DNA of 39,363 nucleotides from Bacteroides sp. 43_108 (GTDB taxonomy: Bacteria; Bacteroidota; Bacteroidia; Bacteroidales; Bacteroidaceae). The translations under genes and the position numbers were made by a program. The stretch covers positions 1-39,363 of the forward strand of contig MNQS01000124.1 of NCBI GenBank assembly GCA_001915545.1, written 5' to 3'. The stretch's first letter is position 1. The number at the start of each line of letters is the position of its first letter. Shown in pieces: positions 8,655 to 17,800 of this stretch. The notes beneath the pieces are model-generated. The model searched no databases and was not told where the DNA came from. It was given only the letters and a program-made list of their open reading frames with translations.

Positions 8655-9685
8655 AATCAAGAAATGCAACTATTGAATTTTACCGCTATATATTTATGGT
8701 GGTATTATTAATGTGGCATGGGCCATTTGACTCTTTCAAATGTGGCAGCGGGTATTTGGTTGTCGAGTTCTTTTTTATCTTGTCTGGATATATGTTGATG
8801 GAGAATTTCTACAGAAAACCTAAAACGGCAGTGCAATATACGGTTGATAGATTAAAGAAAATGTATCTTCCTTATTTTGTCGCATTGTGCCTTGCATCCC
8901 TATATTTTGGTATTATTCCTGATATTGTTATTCGGCATTCGGTTTCTGAAGAATTGATATTCCCCTTTATAACCGAAGCATTGTTGCTTCAAGGTTTAGG
9001 ACTATTCGATGCTGGCATTAATTGGCCGATGTGGTATTTTAGTGTATTGATAATCGGAGGATACTTCCTTTATTATATAATCAGCAGGTGGCAATCAATA
9101 AGTTTGCATGTATTAATTCCTATTTTGAGTATTTCTACATTGACTTATTTAAGTTGTTCTCAAAGTGGCTCGTTGGAGGATTCCTCGATCAAAGGAATTT
9201 TTCATGTTCCATTGTGGCGAGGCATTAGTGAGATGGGGCTCGGAATTATGTTATGTAGTTTTTGTCATAGTCGCTATAACAAGATGCACAAATCGATATG
9301 GATAGATTGCGTAGTTGTGATAGCATGGTTGCTGATAGCTTTTGTGTTAATGTCTGGTGGCAACCATCAATATGACATTTATGCGATAATCTTTTTCCCA
9401 ATAATTATTTATGCAGGGATTTGGAATAAAGGTTTTTTATATATCATATCTGGTCACAGTCTATGGGTGAAGTTAGGTGGAGTTACTTATGAAATGTATT
9501 TGCTTCATGCAATGACAGGGTCTTTAGCGTATAGAATTGCAGGCCCCGAAATAGATAACATATATTTATTTATAATATATGTAATTGCAGTGACATTTAT
9601 TTCTTTTGTTTTTAAAGCCTGCTGTCAAAAGTTTCATTGTAAAATAACTAATAGAATGGGGAAGTGCTCAAACAATAACGCATGA
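8651..9685 (+). CDS. Acyltransferase 3 family membrane O-acyltransferase
   Basis: A 344-residue multi-pass membrane protein of the OafA/NodX acyltransferase-3 family. The first helix carries the family start (RNATIEFYRYIF) followed by the conserved histidine in LLMWHG at about residue 23, and the next helix has EFFFILSGYML, the typical F-F-x-L-S-G-Y/F motif. About ten hydrophobic spans follow. Such enzymes transfer an acetyl or other acyl group from the cytoplasm to sugar hydroxyls on lipid-linked glycans. It starts four bases inside the preceding glycosyltransferase gene. A second member lies at 19081, so the polysaccharide may be O-acylated at two positions or the two act on different sugars. 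The 97 bases after it hold no gene. Confidence 0.9.
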   Translation: MKSRNATIEFYRYIFMVVLLMWHGPFDSFKCGSGYLVVEFFFILSGYMLMENFYRKPKTAVQYTVDRLKKMYLPYFVALCLASLYFGIIPDIVIRHSVSEELIFPFITEALLLQGLGLFDAGINWPMWYFSVLIIGGYFLYYIISRWQSISLHVLIPILSISTLTYLSCSQSGSLEDSSIKGIFHVPLWRGISEMGLGIMLCSFCHSRYNKMHKSIWIDCVVVIAWLLIAFVLMSGGNHQYDIYAIIFFPIIIYAGIWNKGFLYIISGHSLWVKLGGVTYEMYLLHAMTGSLAYRIAGPEIDNIYLFIIYVIAVTFISFVFKACCQKFHCKITNRMGKCSNNNA

Positions 9686-9782
9686 TGGTTTGTCTTCATT
9701 GATTGTGTACAATAATTATACTTATGATGTGGTTTCCATTACGGATACCTAAATTAAACTATCCGAATAAAGAATATCTACA

Positions 9783-10808
9783 ATGAAGTTGCCAATTATT
9801 TCAGTGATTGTCCCTGTGTATAATGTAGAAGTGTTATTGCCACGTTGTATAGACAGTCTCTTAAACCAGAATTTTATTGATTATGAGGTTGTTCTGATTG
9901 ATGATGGAAGTACTGACGGCAGTGGGACAATCTGTGATGAGTACGTGCAGAAAGACTGTAGAATAAAAGTGATACATAAGAAAAATGAAGGTGTATCTAA
10001 AACCAGAAATAGGGGAATAGATGAAGCACAAGGAGAGTGGATTACTTTTGTTGATGCTGATGATTATGTAACTCCCGACTATCTTTCTGATTTGTATGAC
10101 TGCGCAGGTAATGACATAGATCTGGTTGTCATGCACTCAAGGCATGTAAAAGAAAACGGAGAGTTGCTTTATAAGGACTATGTATTGCCGAAAGGTAAAA
10201 TCGTGTATAGCTCTTCTGTTTTTTCTTTAATGTTAAAAGAGCAGTTCATATCAGAGCGTGGCTATGTGCATAGTAAAATGTTCCGTAAAGATTTGGTTAA
10301 TGTTTCGTCTATAAGATTTAATTCTGAAGTAAAATTCTGCGAAGATTGGATTTTTCTGTTCAGTTATGTTAATACAATGAACGGAAATATTTGTTGCTCA
10401 CCGGTCTCAAACTATTTTTATGTTGACAGAGAAAACTCTTTGTCGCATGCAGAAAATGATTTTAACACAGAATATACCACATTTCGTACTATAAAGGATA
10501 TAGCTTTGACCTTTTGTTTGAAGTATAGAGCCGATATAGTAGATATAGGACCACTTTATCTGATGCACAAGGCGCTTACTCTCGCAGTTTCTAGGGCACA
10601 GTTGCGTAGCATTAAGACTGAAGATTGGGACTTTTTTAACCGTTATTATCGAGCTACATCAATGAAAACTGCATGCGACAAATGGATGGTACGGTATTTC
10701 TATCCATTTCCGTCAGTATTGTATGTTTATTTTAGTCTGTCGCGAAATTTCAGGAAGATGTTGGAAAGGCATAATTTATGGTCTATTGTGAATCTATTAA
10801 GGAAATGA
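9783..10808 (+). CDS. Family 2 glycosyltransferase
   Basis: A 341-residue protein with a textbook GT2 N-terminus: ISVIVPVYNVEVLLPRCIDS (about 5-24), VVLIDDGSTDGSG (about 36-48) with the nucleotide-binding Asp residues, and ITFVDADDYVTPDY (about 87-100) with the DXD metal site. The region after residue 110 carries the acceptor-binding part; CEDWIF fits the E-D catalytic-base motif often written (E/D)D near residue 187. It would add one residue of the repeat unit at the inner face of the membrane. Only ten bases separate it from the next gene, consistent with one operon. Sugar donor unknown. Confidence 0.93.
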   Translation: MKLPIISVIVPVYNVEVLLPRCIDSLLNQNFIDYEVVLIDDGSTDGSGTICDEYVQKDCRIKVIHKKNEGVSKTRNRGIDEAQGEWITFVDADDYVTPDYLSDLYDCAGNDIDLVVMHSRHVKENGELLYKDYVLPKGKIVYSSSVFSLMLKEQFISERGYVHSKMFRKDLVNVSSIRFNSEVKFCEDWIFLFSYVNTMNGNICCSPVSNYFYVDRENSLSHAENDFNTEYTTFRTIKDIALTFCLKYRADIVDIGPLYLMHKALTLAVSRAQLRSIKTEDWDFFNRYYRATSMKTACDKWMVRYFYPFPSVLYVYFSLSRNFRKMLERHNLWSIVNLLRK

Positions 10809-10818
10809 TAAATGATTT

Positions 10819-11862
10819 ATGTATAAGAATTATCGTATAGTGGTGAATACGGCAGCTGGTCGTCGCCGTTACATGCAGTATCTCATTCCATATGTTGTGT
10901 CATCTGATATTGTAGACCGGTATGACATTTGGGTCAACACGCACAATGGTGCAGACATTGAGTTTTTCAAGCGGATTGCAGCCAGGTTTCCTGTGGTAAA
11001 TCTGGTTTGGCAACCGGATGGTGTGGTAAATGGCAACGCCAGCATCAATGCTTTCTATAAGACATGTGTAGAACCTGATACAATCTATTTCAAGCTGGAT
11101 GATGACATAATATGGATGGAACCGGGCTTGATAGAAAAAATGGTTGAGTTCCGCATCGACAATCCGCAATATTTCTTGGTGACTCCATTGGTAATCAATA
11201 ATTCCCTTTCGACTTATCTGCTTGAGATAAATGAAAAAATCAAACTTGATGATTATTATAATGCTTCTGCAGGTCATCCTGTTTTGTGGCGCAGCGGTAT
11301 TTTTGCACAGGAACTGCATGAATGGTTTTTGAGTAGGTATCTTAAAACCGGAAAATGGGAAGAACTTCATCTCGGAAAGAAAGAAATGGGTATGACGCGC
11401 TTTTCCATTAATGCTGTGTTGTGGTTTGGTGAGGAAATGCGTAAGTTTGATGGGATAGTTCCGGGGGATGACGAGGAGTTCCTCTCATGTATTTATCCGA
11501 CACGTCAGGGAAAGGCAAACGCATGGAACGGTGATGCTATAGTGGCACATTTCGCATTCTTTACTCAGCGGGAACAGTTGGACAAAGCAAATGTCCTAGA
11601 AAAATACGGTAAAATTAGTTACGAACAAGCAACTGCAAACAACCGTCTTAATGAAAGTTTCAGAGACGTTAAACATATTCTGGATGAAGTGAATGCCACC
11701 GAATACGAACTGATACAGCGCGAGTCTCCATATCGGAGAGTTGATGTGCCGGTGACATGGCGAAGCAGGATGAAAAAACTGTTGCCATCGTGGGTATTGG
11801 AAATCAAATCGCTTCGTGACAATATGAAAGAGCAGAAGCGTAGCGATTTCATTGTCGAATAG
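10819..11862 (+). CDS. Putative capsular glycosyltransferase with DDD motif
   Basis: A 347-residue protein without the usual GT2 N-terminus but with a clear GT-A-like layout: an N-terminal alpha/beta region, then IYFKLDDDIIWMEP (about residues 93-106), whose three Asp residues fit a metal/nucleotide site, and later GIVPGDDEEFLS and IVAHFAFFTQRE. This arrangement recurs in poorly characterised transferases of Bacteroidetes capsule loci. It lies between two GT2 genes, ten bases after one and about twenty before the next, so its place in the pathway is probably to add one sugar. I am confident that it is a glycosyltransferase-like protein but not of any CAZy family number. Confidence 0.7.
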   Translation: MYKNYRIVVNTAAGRRRYMQYLIPYVVSSDIVDRYDIWVNTHNGADIEFFKRIAARFPVVNLVWQPDGVVNGNASINAFYKTCVEPDTIYFKLDDDIIWMEPGLIEKMVEFRIDNPQYFLVTPLVINNSLSTYLLEINEKIKLDDYYNASAGHPVLWRSGIFAQELHEWFLSRYLKTGKWEELHLGKKEMGMTRFSINAVLWFGEEMRKFDGIVPGDDEEFLSCIYPTRQGKANAWNGDAIVAHFAFFTQREQLDKANVLEKYGKISYEQATANNRLNESFRDVKHILDEVNATEYELIQRESPYRRVDVPVTWRSRMKKLLPSWVLEIKSLRDNMKEQKRSDFIVE

Positions 11863-11881
11863 AAAATGATTGATTTTTAGG

Positions 11882-12919
11882 ATGGAGAAAATTCTGACAA
11901 TAATCATTCCTGCCTACAATATGGAAAGTTTTTTACCGTATTGTCTGGATTCGTTACTTATAGAGTCACGGTTGGATGAAGTTGAAGTGCTTGTAATCAA
12001 CGATGGTAGTACAGACCGAACTTCTGCAATAGCTCATGAATATGAAGAACGTTTGCACGGAGTAGTGCGTGTGATAGACAAAAATAATGGCAACTATGGC
12101 TCATGTATAAATGTCGGATTGAAAGAAGCTACAGGTCGTTATATTAAGATTCTGGATGCCGATGACAGCTTCGATACTGATAATTTCGGATTGTTTATCT
12201 CATTTTTGACTGATGCGGATGCAGATTTAATTGTATCGGATTACGATATTGTAGATGAGAATCGCAAGATTAGTAAATCCGTCAGTTATGATTTGCCTTT
12301 AGGGACGTATTCTATAGAGGATATATGTGTCGTACCTGCTTTTATGGATATGCAGATGCATAGCGTGGCATACAAACGTAATTTGTTGTTGCAATTAGAA
12401 TATGTGCAGACTGAGGGTATATCTTATACAGACCATCAATGGATTTCTACGCCGATGATAGCTGTTAAGACTGTTTCTTATTTCGGTAAACCTTTGTACA
12501 GATATTTAGTGGGACGTGAAGGGCAGACTATGAATCCTGAGGTGAAAGCTCGCAGGATATCGCATATTTCAGAATGTGCTCTGGCAATGTGCCGTGATTA
12601 CGAAAGACTGAAAGAGCATGTTTCTGATGCTTTGCGTCCGTATCTTTATGGAAAGATGCTTTATATGCTTAAAGAGGTATATGTATTCTGTTTTCTGCAT
12701 TATTCTCCACAACTTAAGAATTTTTTGTGTAAGTTCGATGAATGTCTGAAAAGTACAAGTATGGAGGTGTATCTTCAAGTTTCAGGCGGTAGGGAAAGCC
12801 GTTGTAACTATATAAACTGTTGGCGTATACATAAAGACATAAATGTGACTGTGGTCAGAATTTTGAGCAAGTGTTATATGCTGGTGATAGCTTTGAAGAA
12901 TAGAAAAAATAAAATATAA
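11882..12919 (+). CDS. Family 2 glycosyltransferase
   Basis: A 345-residue GT2 enzyme. I place the start at ATG 11882 because translation from it begins directly with the conserved strand (KILTIIIPAYNMESFLPYCL); an in-frame TTG four codons upstream is less likely. The nucleotide-binding motif is VLVINDGSTDRTS (about 37-49), followed by NNGNYGSCINVGL and the metal site in YIKILDADDSFD (about 88-99). The NNGNYGSxxNxGL variant is seen in EpsJ/WcaA-like transferases. It follows the DDD-motif transferase by 19 bases and precedes the GT32-like gene by eight, so it is co-transcribed with them. The donor sugar cannot be deduced. Confidence 0.92.
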   Translation: MEKILTIIIPAYNMESFLPYCLDSLLIESRLDEVEVLVINDGSTDRTSAIAHEYEERLHGVVRVIDKNNGNYGSCINVGLKEATGRYIKILDADDSFDTDNFGLFISFLTDADADLIVSDYDIVDENRKISKSVSYDLPLGTYSIEDICVVPAFMDMQMHSVAYKRNLLLQLEYVQTEGISYTDHQWISTPMIAVKTVSYFGKPLYRYLVGREGQTMNPEVKARRISHISECALAMCRDYERLKEHVSDALRPYLYGKMLYMLKEVYVFCFLHYSPQLKNFLCKFDECLKSTSMEVYLQVSGGRESRCNYINCWRIHKDINVTVVRILSKCYMLVIALKNRKNKI

Positions 12920-12927
12920 GTTCTATT

Positions 12928-13845
12928 ATGTGGAAAAAGATTATTAAATCACTTATTCCTGATATGTTTTTTTCTTTTGTCAGGAAAAGGATTATAATTG
13001 CTAAACAGCGTAAGGTCGTACCATTGTTAAGTACATTGGTAGAGGATTGCGATTCAGGCAAGTTGGAAAAGCCTGCTGTTAAAGCTTTGAAAACTTTCTC
13101 AGATGATAAAATAATTATTTGGCAATATTGGGCACAAGGATTTGATAATGTGCCACCAATGGTACGTATTTGTATGGAATCTGTTGATCGATGGGCATCA
13201 CCAGACTACTGCATAATACGCTTGAATGACAATAATTTGGGTGATTATATAGAGTTTCCCAATTGGCTGAAAGAACGTGTACATGATAAGATAATATCAC
13301 TTGCTCATTTCTCAGATATTTTAAGATGTATGCTTTTATCTACTTATGGTGGATTGTGGTTGGATGCCTGCACTTTGTTGACAGGAAAATTGCCGGATAT
13401 GCTGGTTAAATATGATTTTTTTGCTTACCAACGTGATCCATCAGAGCCTCATAAAAAGTATTGGGAAAGTACGTTCGCATATTATTGGGGATGGGATAAA
13501 AACTTCCGGGTAAATATGTTGGCTGGTATATTATACGCAAGAAGAGGAAACAAAATCCTTTCTGATATAGTTGCAATGTTTTTTGATTATTGGCAAAAGA
13601 ATGATAAGATGCCCGATTATTTCTTTTTTCAAATCTTGTTTGACCTTTATATCCAGAGACACAAGGAGTTGAATTGTCTGGTTTACAATGATAGTGTACC
13701 GCACATGTTACGTCAGGTAATAAATGGAGGATATCCATATATGAGTGTCAAGGAAATATTGAATACGACAACTGTTCATTCTCTAAACTATAAAAATCCG
13801 AAAGCTGCAAGTAGATTATGTGCTTTGTTGTCTGATATAAGTTGA
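12928..13845 (+). CDS. Capsular polysaccharide synthesis protein, GT32-like
   Basis: A 305-residue protein of the capsular polysaccharide synthesis group (Caps_synth, related to GT32 mannosyl-type transferases). The diagnostic part is AHFSDILRCMLLSTYGG followed by LWLDA (about residues 126-148): a helix with S-D-x-x-R, then Y-G-G-x-(W/Y)-x-D that supplies the metal/nucleotide site. Earlier, IIIWQYWAQGFDNVPP matches the conserved W-x-x-W-x-x-G start of the domain. The N-terminal 30 residues are basic and hydrophobic and may attach it to the membrane. It ends overlapping the possible TTG start of the next gene. Transferase function is well supported by family; donor unknown. Confidence 0.9.
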   Translation: MWKKIIKSLIPDMFFSFVRKRIIIAKQRKVVPLLSTLVEDCDSGKLEKPAVKALKTFSDDKIIIWQYWAQGFDNVPPMVRICMESVDRWASPDYCIIRLNDNNLGDYIEFPNWLKERVHDKIISLAHFSDILRCMLLSTYGGLWLDACTLLTGKLPDMLVKYDFFAYQRDPSEPHKKYWESTFAYYWGWDKNFRVNMLAGILYARRGNKILSDIVAMFFDYWQKNDKMPDYFFFQILFDLYIQRHKELNCLVYNDSVPHMLRQVINGGYPYMSVKEILNTTTVHSLNYKNPKAASRLCALLSDIS

Positions 13846-13883
13846 GTGACAAAAAGTCTTGTTTTAATTTATATCCAAAATAT

Positions 13884-14814
13884 ATGTTGAGTATGTTAGG
13901 AAAATTAAAGTGGTTTATTTATAGATTGATTTTTACTCCATATTGTAGAATTAAATTTTATTTTAATCGAACACGGAAAAGTTTGCATATATTGAATTCT
14001 GTAGATACAATTTTGTATATTCTGAAAAACAAATGTTCAGTCAGTCGTTTTGGGGATGGGGAATTTCAAATGATAACTCATTTTAAGGCTCATGGAACAG
14101 AAGCAAATTTCCACATGGATTCGTTCCAAAATTATGATGCTCGACTGGCATCCCGTTTGTTGGAAGTATACGAGTCCAATGTTGCCAATCATCTTGTTTG
14201 TATACCGTATGCTTTAAAAGATTCATCCGTTTTTAAAGGATTTGAACGTTTTTTCTGGGAAAGGGAATCTTTATGGCGTAGAAGTATTTTACAAGGGGCT
14301 ATTGAAACAAAATTGGTAGGGGATGCTAATTTCACAAGATTTTATATGGGGCGTTGCGATATTAAGAACTATGATAAATATATAGATTTGTTGAAAAAAA
14401 TATGGGATGGAAAGAATATTTTGATAGCAGAAGGTGAACATAGCCGTTTGGGCGTTGGAAACGATTTGTTTGACAATGCGACAGAAATACACAGGCTTTT
14501 GTGTCCATCGACGAACGCTTTCGACAAGTATGAACAAATCTTTTCCGAAATAAAGAAAACATCTCGCGATACGTTGATACTATTTGGCTTTGGGACACAC
14601 AGCAACGGTGTTGGCATACGATTTGTCTAAATGTGGTTATCAGGCAATAGATATAGGGCATGTGGACATTGAATATGAATGGATGCGTATGAAGGCCAAG
14701 CACAAGATTCCAGTGCCTAATAAGTATGTGAATGAAGTGGTTGATGGAGGACGAATAGATACCGAATTGAATGATGCAACTTACCAAGCACAAATTATAG
14801 GGAGAATCTGTTGA
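13884..14814 (+). pseudogene. GT-D fold glycosyltransferase (DUF1792-like), frameshifted
   Basis: Two frames together encode a protein of about 309 residues with the GT-D signature SRFGDGEF in the first part and DIGHVDIEYEW in the second, as in the streptococcal DUF1792/GT-D enzymes. Frame one stops at 14630. Frame two picks up at 14584 with ALGHTATVLAYDLSK, the expected continuation. Removing one T from the TTT at 14583-14585 restores a continuous frame (LLALGHTATV). Start: ATG 13884 or 13893 are the likeliest; an in-frame TTG at 13842 overlaps the previous stop. The extra T means either a recent loss of function, a phase-off state or a sequencing error, since the rest of both halves is well conserved. 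Enzymes of this fold add glucose or galactose in known cases; the sugar here is unknown. Confidence 0.82.
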
Positions 14815-15663
14815 ATGAAACATGCTTATTTGATTATGGCCCATAACGAGCCGGAGATTTTGCAACTTTTGCTTTCTTCGCTGGATGATGAGCGTAACGA
14901 CATTTATGTACACATCGATAGAAAAGCTTCTTTTGATGCGTCTGTCTTTCGAACTCTCAAGAGTCATTTCCAAGTTCTGCCGATTCATATTGATGCCTGT
15001 TGGGGCGATTTCAGTCTGGTTGAAATAGAACTTGCTCTTTTCAAGGAAGCATATTCTAAAGGTCCGTATGCTTACTATCATTTGTTGTCTGGGGTTGATT
15101 TGCCTATAAAATCTCAAGACTATATACATAATTATTGTGACCTACATCAGGGACAGGAGTTCATCGGAATAGCCGCTCATGCCACGCAGAGTGAAATTGA
15201 CTGGCGTTCACAACATTGGTTTGTGTTCCCGCGTGACTTTCAGTCTGGCAATCTTATTAAGAAATTAATTCGAGCTGTATTTGCACGTCTGCAAAGTCTT
15301 GTCGGATATCGCAGAACACGTTTGGAAGTAAAGAAAGGATGCCAATGGTGTAGCATTACTCACGAATTTGTTGGGTATTTGTTGTTGAATGCAGATTTGA
15401 TTCGGAAAACTTTCAGCCATACGTATTGTCCTGATGAAATGTTCATACAAACGTTATGTTGGAATTCCGACTTCAGAAAGAATATATACAATACAACTGA
15501 TGAGTTTAAAGGTTGCAAACGGTATATTAAATGGGTGGATGGTGTATTGATGCCATTTACACAAGCTGACGTGGATGAAATGCAGAAGTCAGACCATTGG
15601 TTTGCCAGGAAGTGGTTAAGCAAAAATCGCCAAGTGGTGGAGTTGCTGATGAAGACATATTAA
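14815..15663 (+). CDS. GT14 (Core-2/I-branching type) glycosyltransferase
   Basis: A 282-residue member of the Branch (GT14) family. Visible family features: HAYLIMAHNEPEILQLLL at the N-terminus, DIYVHIDRKAS (about 30-40), YYHLLSGVDLPIKSQDYI (about 85-102), which carries the conserved L-L-S-G-x-D-L-P, and CQWCSITHEFVGYLL with the Trp/Glu-containing acceptor region, then PDEMFIQT with the catalytic P-D-E. Bacterial members act as xylosyl-, glucosyl- or N-acetylglucosaminyl-like transferases and often make side branches. The gene begins immediately after the stop of the GT-D gene with no spacer, indicating coupled translation. The linkage is not known. Confidence 0.93.
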   Translation: MKHAYLIMAHNEPEILQLLLSSLDDERNDIYVHIDRKASFDASVFRTLKSHFQVLPIHIDACWGDFSLVEIELALFKEAYSKGPYAYYHLLSGVDLPIKSQDYIHNYCDLHQGQEFIGIAAHATQSEIDWRSQHWFVFPRDFQSGNLIKKLIRAVFARLQSLVGYRRTRLEVKKGCQWCSITHEFVGYLLLNADLIRKTFSHTYCPDEMFIQTLCWNSDFRKNIYNTTDEFKGCKRYIKWVDGVLMPFTQADVDEMQKSDHWFARKWLSKNRQVVELLMKTY

Positions 15664-15674
15664 ATATCTGTATT

Positions 15675-16805
15675 ATGAAGATTGTATATTGTTTGGAAGG
15701 CCTTCATTACTCTGGTGGGCTTGAAAGAATTATTGTTAGCAAAGCTAATTATTTAGTATCTCAAGGAATAGAAGTGTGTATTATCACTTCGGAAGATAAT
15801 GATAAACCATCATTTTTTAAATTAGACAGTCGAGTAAAACATTATGATTTAGGCATTAACTTTTACGCACATTGCAATGACTCTTTATACAAACAACTGT
15901 ATTACAATTTTAATTGCAAAATAAAATATAAGCATTCCTTGTTAAATTTATTAAATGAAATAAGTCCTGATATTGTTATATCTACATTTAATAGAGAATT
16001 GTGTGTGCTAACGCATTATAATGGAACTAAAATTTTGGAATATCATTTCTCCAGATATGCTTTTGAAGAATATCATCGACTTAAGTCATTCAAATTTTAT
16101 GATGTGTGGAGACATCGAAAATTTTTAAAGGCAATTAGTCGGTATGATCGTTTTGTAGTACTTACACATGAAGATGCTGAAAACTGGAAAGAGTTTGAAC
16201 ATGTTGCGGTTATTCCTAATATAAACAGTTTTGAATGTGAAGAATCTGCACTGCTCAATCAACCTGTGGTTATGGCTGCAGGGCGACTTACAGAACAAAA
16301 AGGTTTTGACAAGTTGATAGAGGCTTGGAGCATTGTTTGCAAGAAGGTAGACGGCTGGTTTTTGCACATATACGGTGAAGGTGCGTTAAGAAATGAATTG
16401 CAAAAATTGATTGACAAAGAAGGGTTAAGCAAGCGGTGCTTTCTTGATGGAGTTTGCAACAATATGAAAGAAAAATATCTTGGTTCTTCCATATTTGTTT
16501 TGTCATCTGTTTATGAAGGATTTGGGTTGGTTTTGACTGAAGCAATGACGTGCGGAGTTCCAGTAGTGTCATTTGCATGTCCTTGTGGACCTCGTGATAT
16601 AATTGCTGATGAAGAGAGTGGTTTCTTGGTTTCACAAGGGAACGTCGAAGAACTTGCTGATAAATTGATTTATCTGATACAAAATCCTGAAAAACGGAAA
16701 GAAATGGGGACCAAGGCAAAATTAAGTGCTGTTAATTTCTCAAAAGAGAAGGTCATGAAGATGTGGATTGAACTGTTTGAAGATTTGTGCAATAATAGAA
16801 AATAA
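15675..16805 (+). CDS. Family 4 glycosyltransferase (GT-B fold)
   Basis: A 376-residue GT4 enzyme; the start at ATG 15675 gives the family N-terminus MKIVYCLEGLHYSGGLERII with the glycine-rich acceptor loop. In the C-terminal half, VMAAGRLTEQKGFDKLIEAW (about 197-216) is the donor-binding loop, HIYGEGALRNEL follows, and EGFGLVLTEAMTCGVPVVS (about 281-299) holds the E-x7-E motif that contacts the nucleotide sugar. It closely resembles the GT4 gene at 20073 in both the opening and the GPRDII/GPKDII stretch, so the two are paralogues. The first half is more AT-rich than flanking genes. It would be a retaining transferase adding one residue of the repeat. Confidence 0.93.
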   Translation: MKIVYCLEGLHYSGGLERIIVSKANYLVSQGIEVCIITSEDNDKPSFFKLDSRVKHYDLGINFYAHCNDSLYKQLYYNFNCKIKYKHSLLNLLNEISPDIVISTFNRELCVLTHYNGTKILEYHFSRYAFEEYHRLKSFKFYDVWRHRKFLKAISRYDRFVVLTHEDAENWKEFEHVAVIPNINSFECEESALLNQPVVMAAGRLTEQKGFDKLIEAWSIVCKKVDGWFLHIYGEGALRNELQKLIDKEGLSKRCFLDGVCNNMKEKYLGSSIFVLSSVYEGFGLVLTEAMTCGVPVVSFACPCGPRDIIADEESGFLVSQGNVEELADKLIYLIQNPEKRKEMGTKAKLSAVNFSKEKVMKMWIELFEDLCNNRK

Positions 16806-16810
16806 ACGTA

Positions 16811-17800
16811 ATGAAAAATAACATATTGGTTTCTGTTATTGTGCCCGTTTACAAGGTTGAAGCGTTCATCGAAAGATGCATCCGCTCGTTGATGGAGCAG
16901 ACTCTTCAGGAAACCGAGTTCATCATCGTTGATGACTGTTCGCCAGATAACAGTATTTCTGTAGTACAAACTGTCATACATGATTATCCCGAACGCAGAA
17001 AGCAAGTCCAGTTGATAAGGCATGAAGCAAACAAAGGGTTGCCGGCTGCCCGCAACAGCGGTTTGGCTGTGGCATCAGGAGAGTATGTGTTTCATTGCGA
17101 TAGCGATGATTTTGTGGAGCCTGAAATGCTTGAACAGATGTATAAGACGGCAAAAGATGCGGATGCTGATATTGTTTGGTGCGATTGGATGCTTTCATTC
17201 GGACAGAGCGAGCGCTACATGAAGCAACCTTCATACGCATCTTCTGTTGAAGCATTAAAGAGCATGCTGAGTGGTACGATGAAATATAATGTGTGGAACA
17301 AACTTGTTCGTCGTAGGCTTTATCTTGACAACAAGATTGTGTTCCCTGCAGGTTACGGAATGGGCGAAGACATGACTATGATACGACTTTTTGCCTGTGC
17401 GCATAAAGTGGTATATGTGCCGAGAGCTTTTTATCACTATGTGAAATTGAATACCAGTGCATTTTCGAATACCTATTCAGAACGCCATCTTGATGAATTG
17501 CGCCATAATACTGACGAAACATTGTCTTTCTTGAAAAATAGGTTTGGAGATATTTTTGCACAAGATATGGAATTTTTTAAGCTTGATGTCAAATTTCCGT
17601 TCCTGATAACTGATGACAAAAGTAAATATAAACTTTGGGAAACTTGGTATCCTGAAGCCAATCAATACATAAAGTTGAACAAGAATGTTTCATTTAGACG
17701 GTGTCTGTTGCAGTTGCTGGCGTCAAAGAAGCAGTTCTGGCTGGTTGGTCTATATTATAAGTTGATACATAGATTTATTTACGGAATATTGTACAGATGA
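16811..17800 (+). CDS. Family 2 glycosyltransferase
   Basis: A 329-residue GT2 protein. Motifs: LVSVIVPVYKVEAFIERCI (about 6-24), FIIVDDCSPDNS (about 37-48), GLPAARNSGLAVASGEYVFH, and CDSDDFVEP (about 95-103) as the metal site. GEDMTM at about 186 fits the conserved acidic catalytic position of the family. It sits five bases after the GT4 gene and overlaps the wzy-like polymerase by four bases. Its reading frame is less AT-rich than the end of the GT4 gene before it. Donor sugar unknown. Confidence 0.93.
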   Translation: MKNNILVSVIVPVYKVEAFIERCIRSLMEQTLQETEFIIVDDCSPDNSISVVQTVIHDYPERRKQVQLIRHEANKGLPAARNSGLAVASGEYVFHCDSDDFVEPEMLEQMYKTAKDADADIVWCDWMLSFGQSERYMKQPSYASSVEALKSMLSGTMKYNVWNKLVRRRLYLDNKIVFPAGYGMGEDMTMIRLFACAHKVVYVPRAFYHYVKLNTSAFSNTYSERHLDELRHNTDETLSFLKNRFGDIFAQDMEFFKLDVKFPFLITDDKSKYKLWETWYPEANQYIKLNKNVSFRRCLLQLLASKKQFWLVGLYYKLIHRFIYGILYR

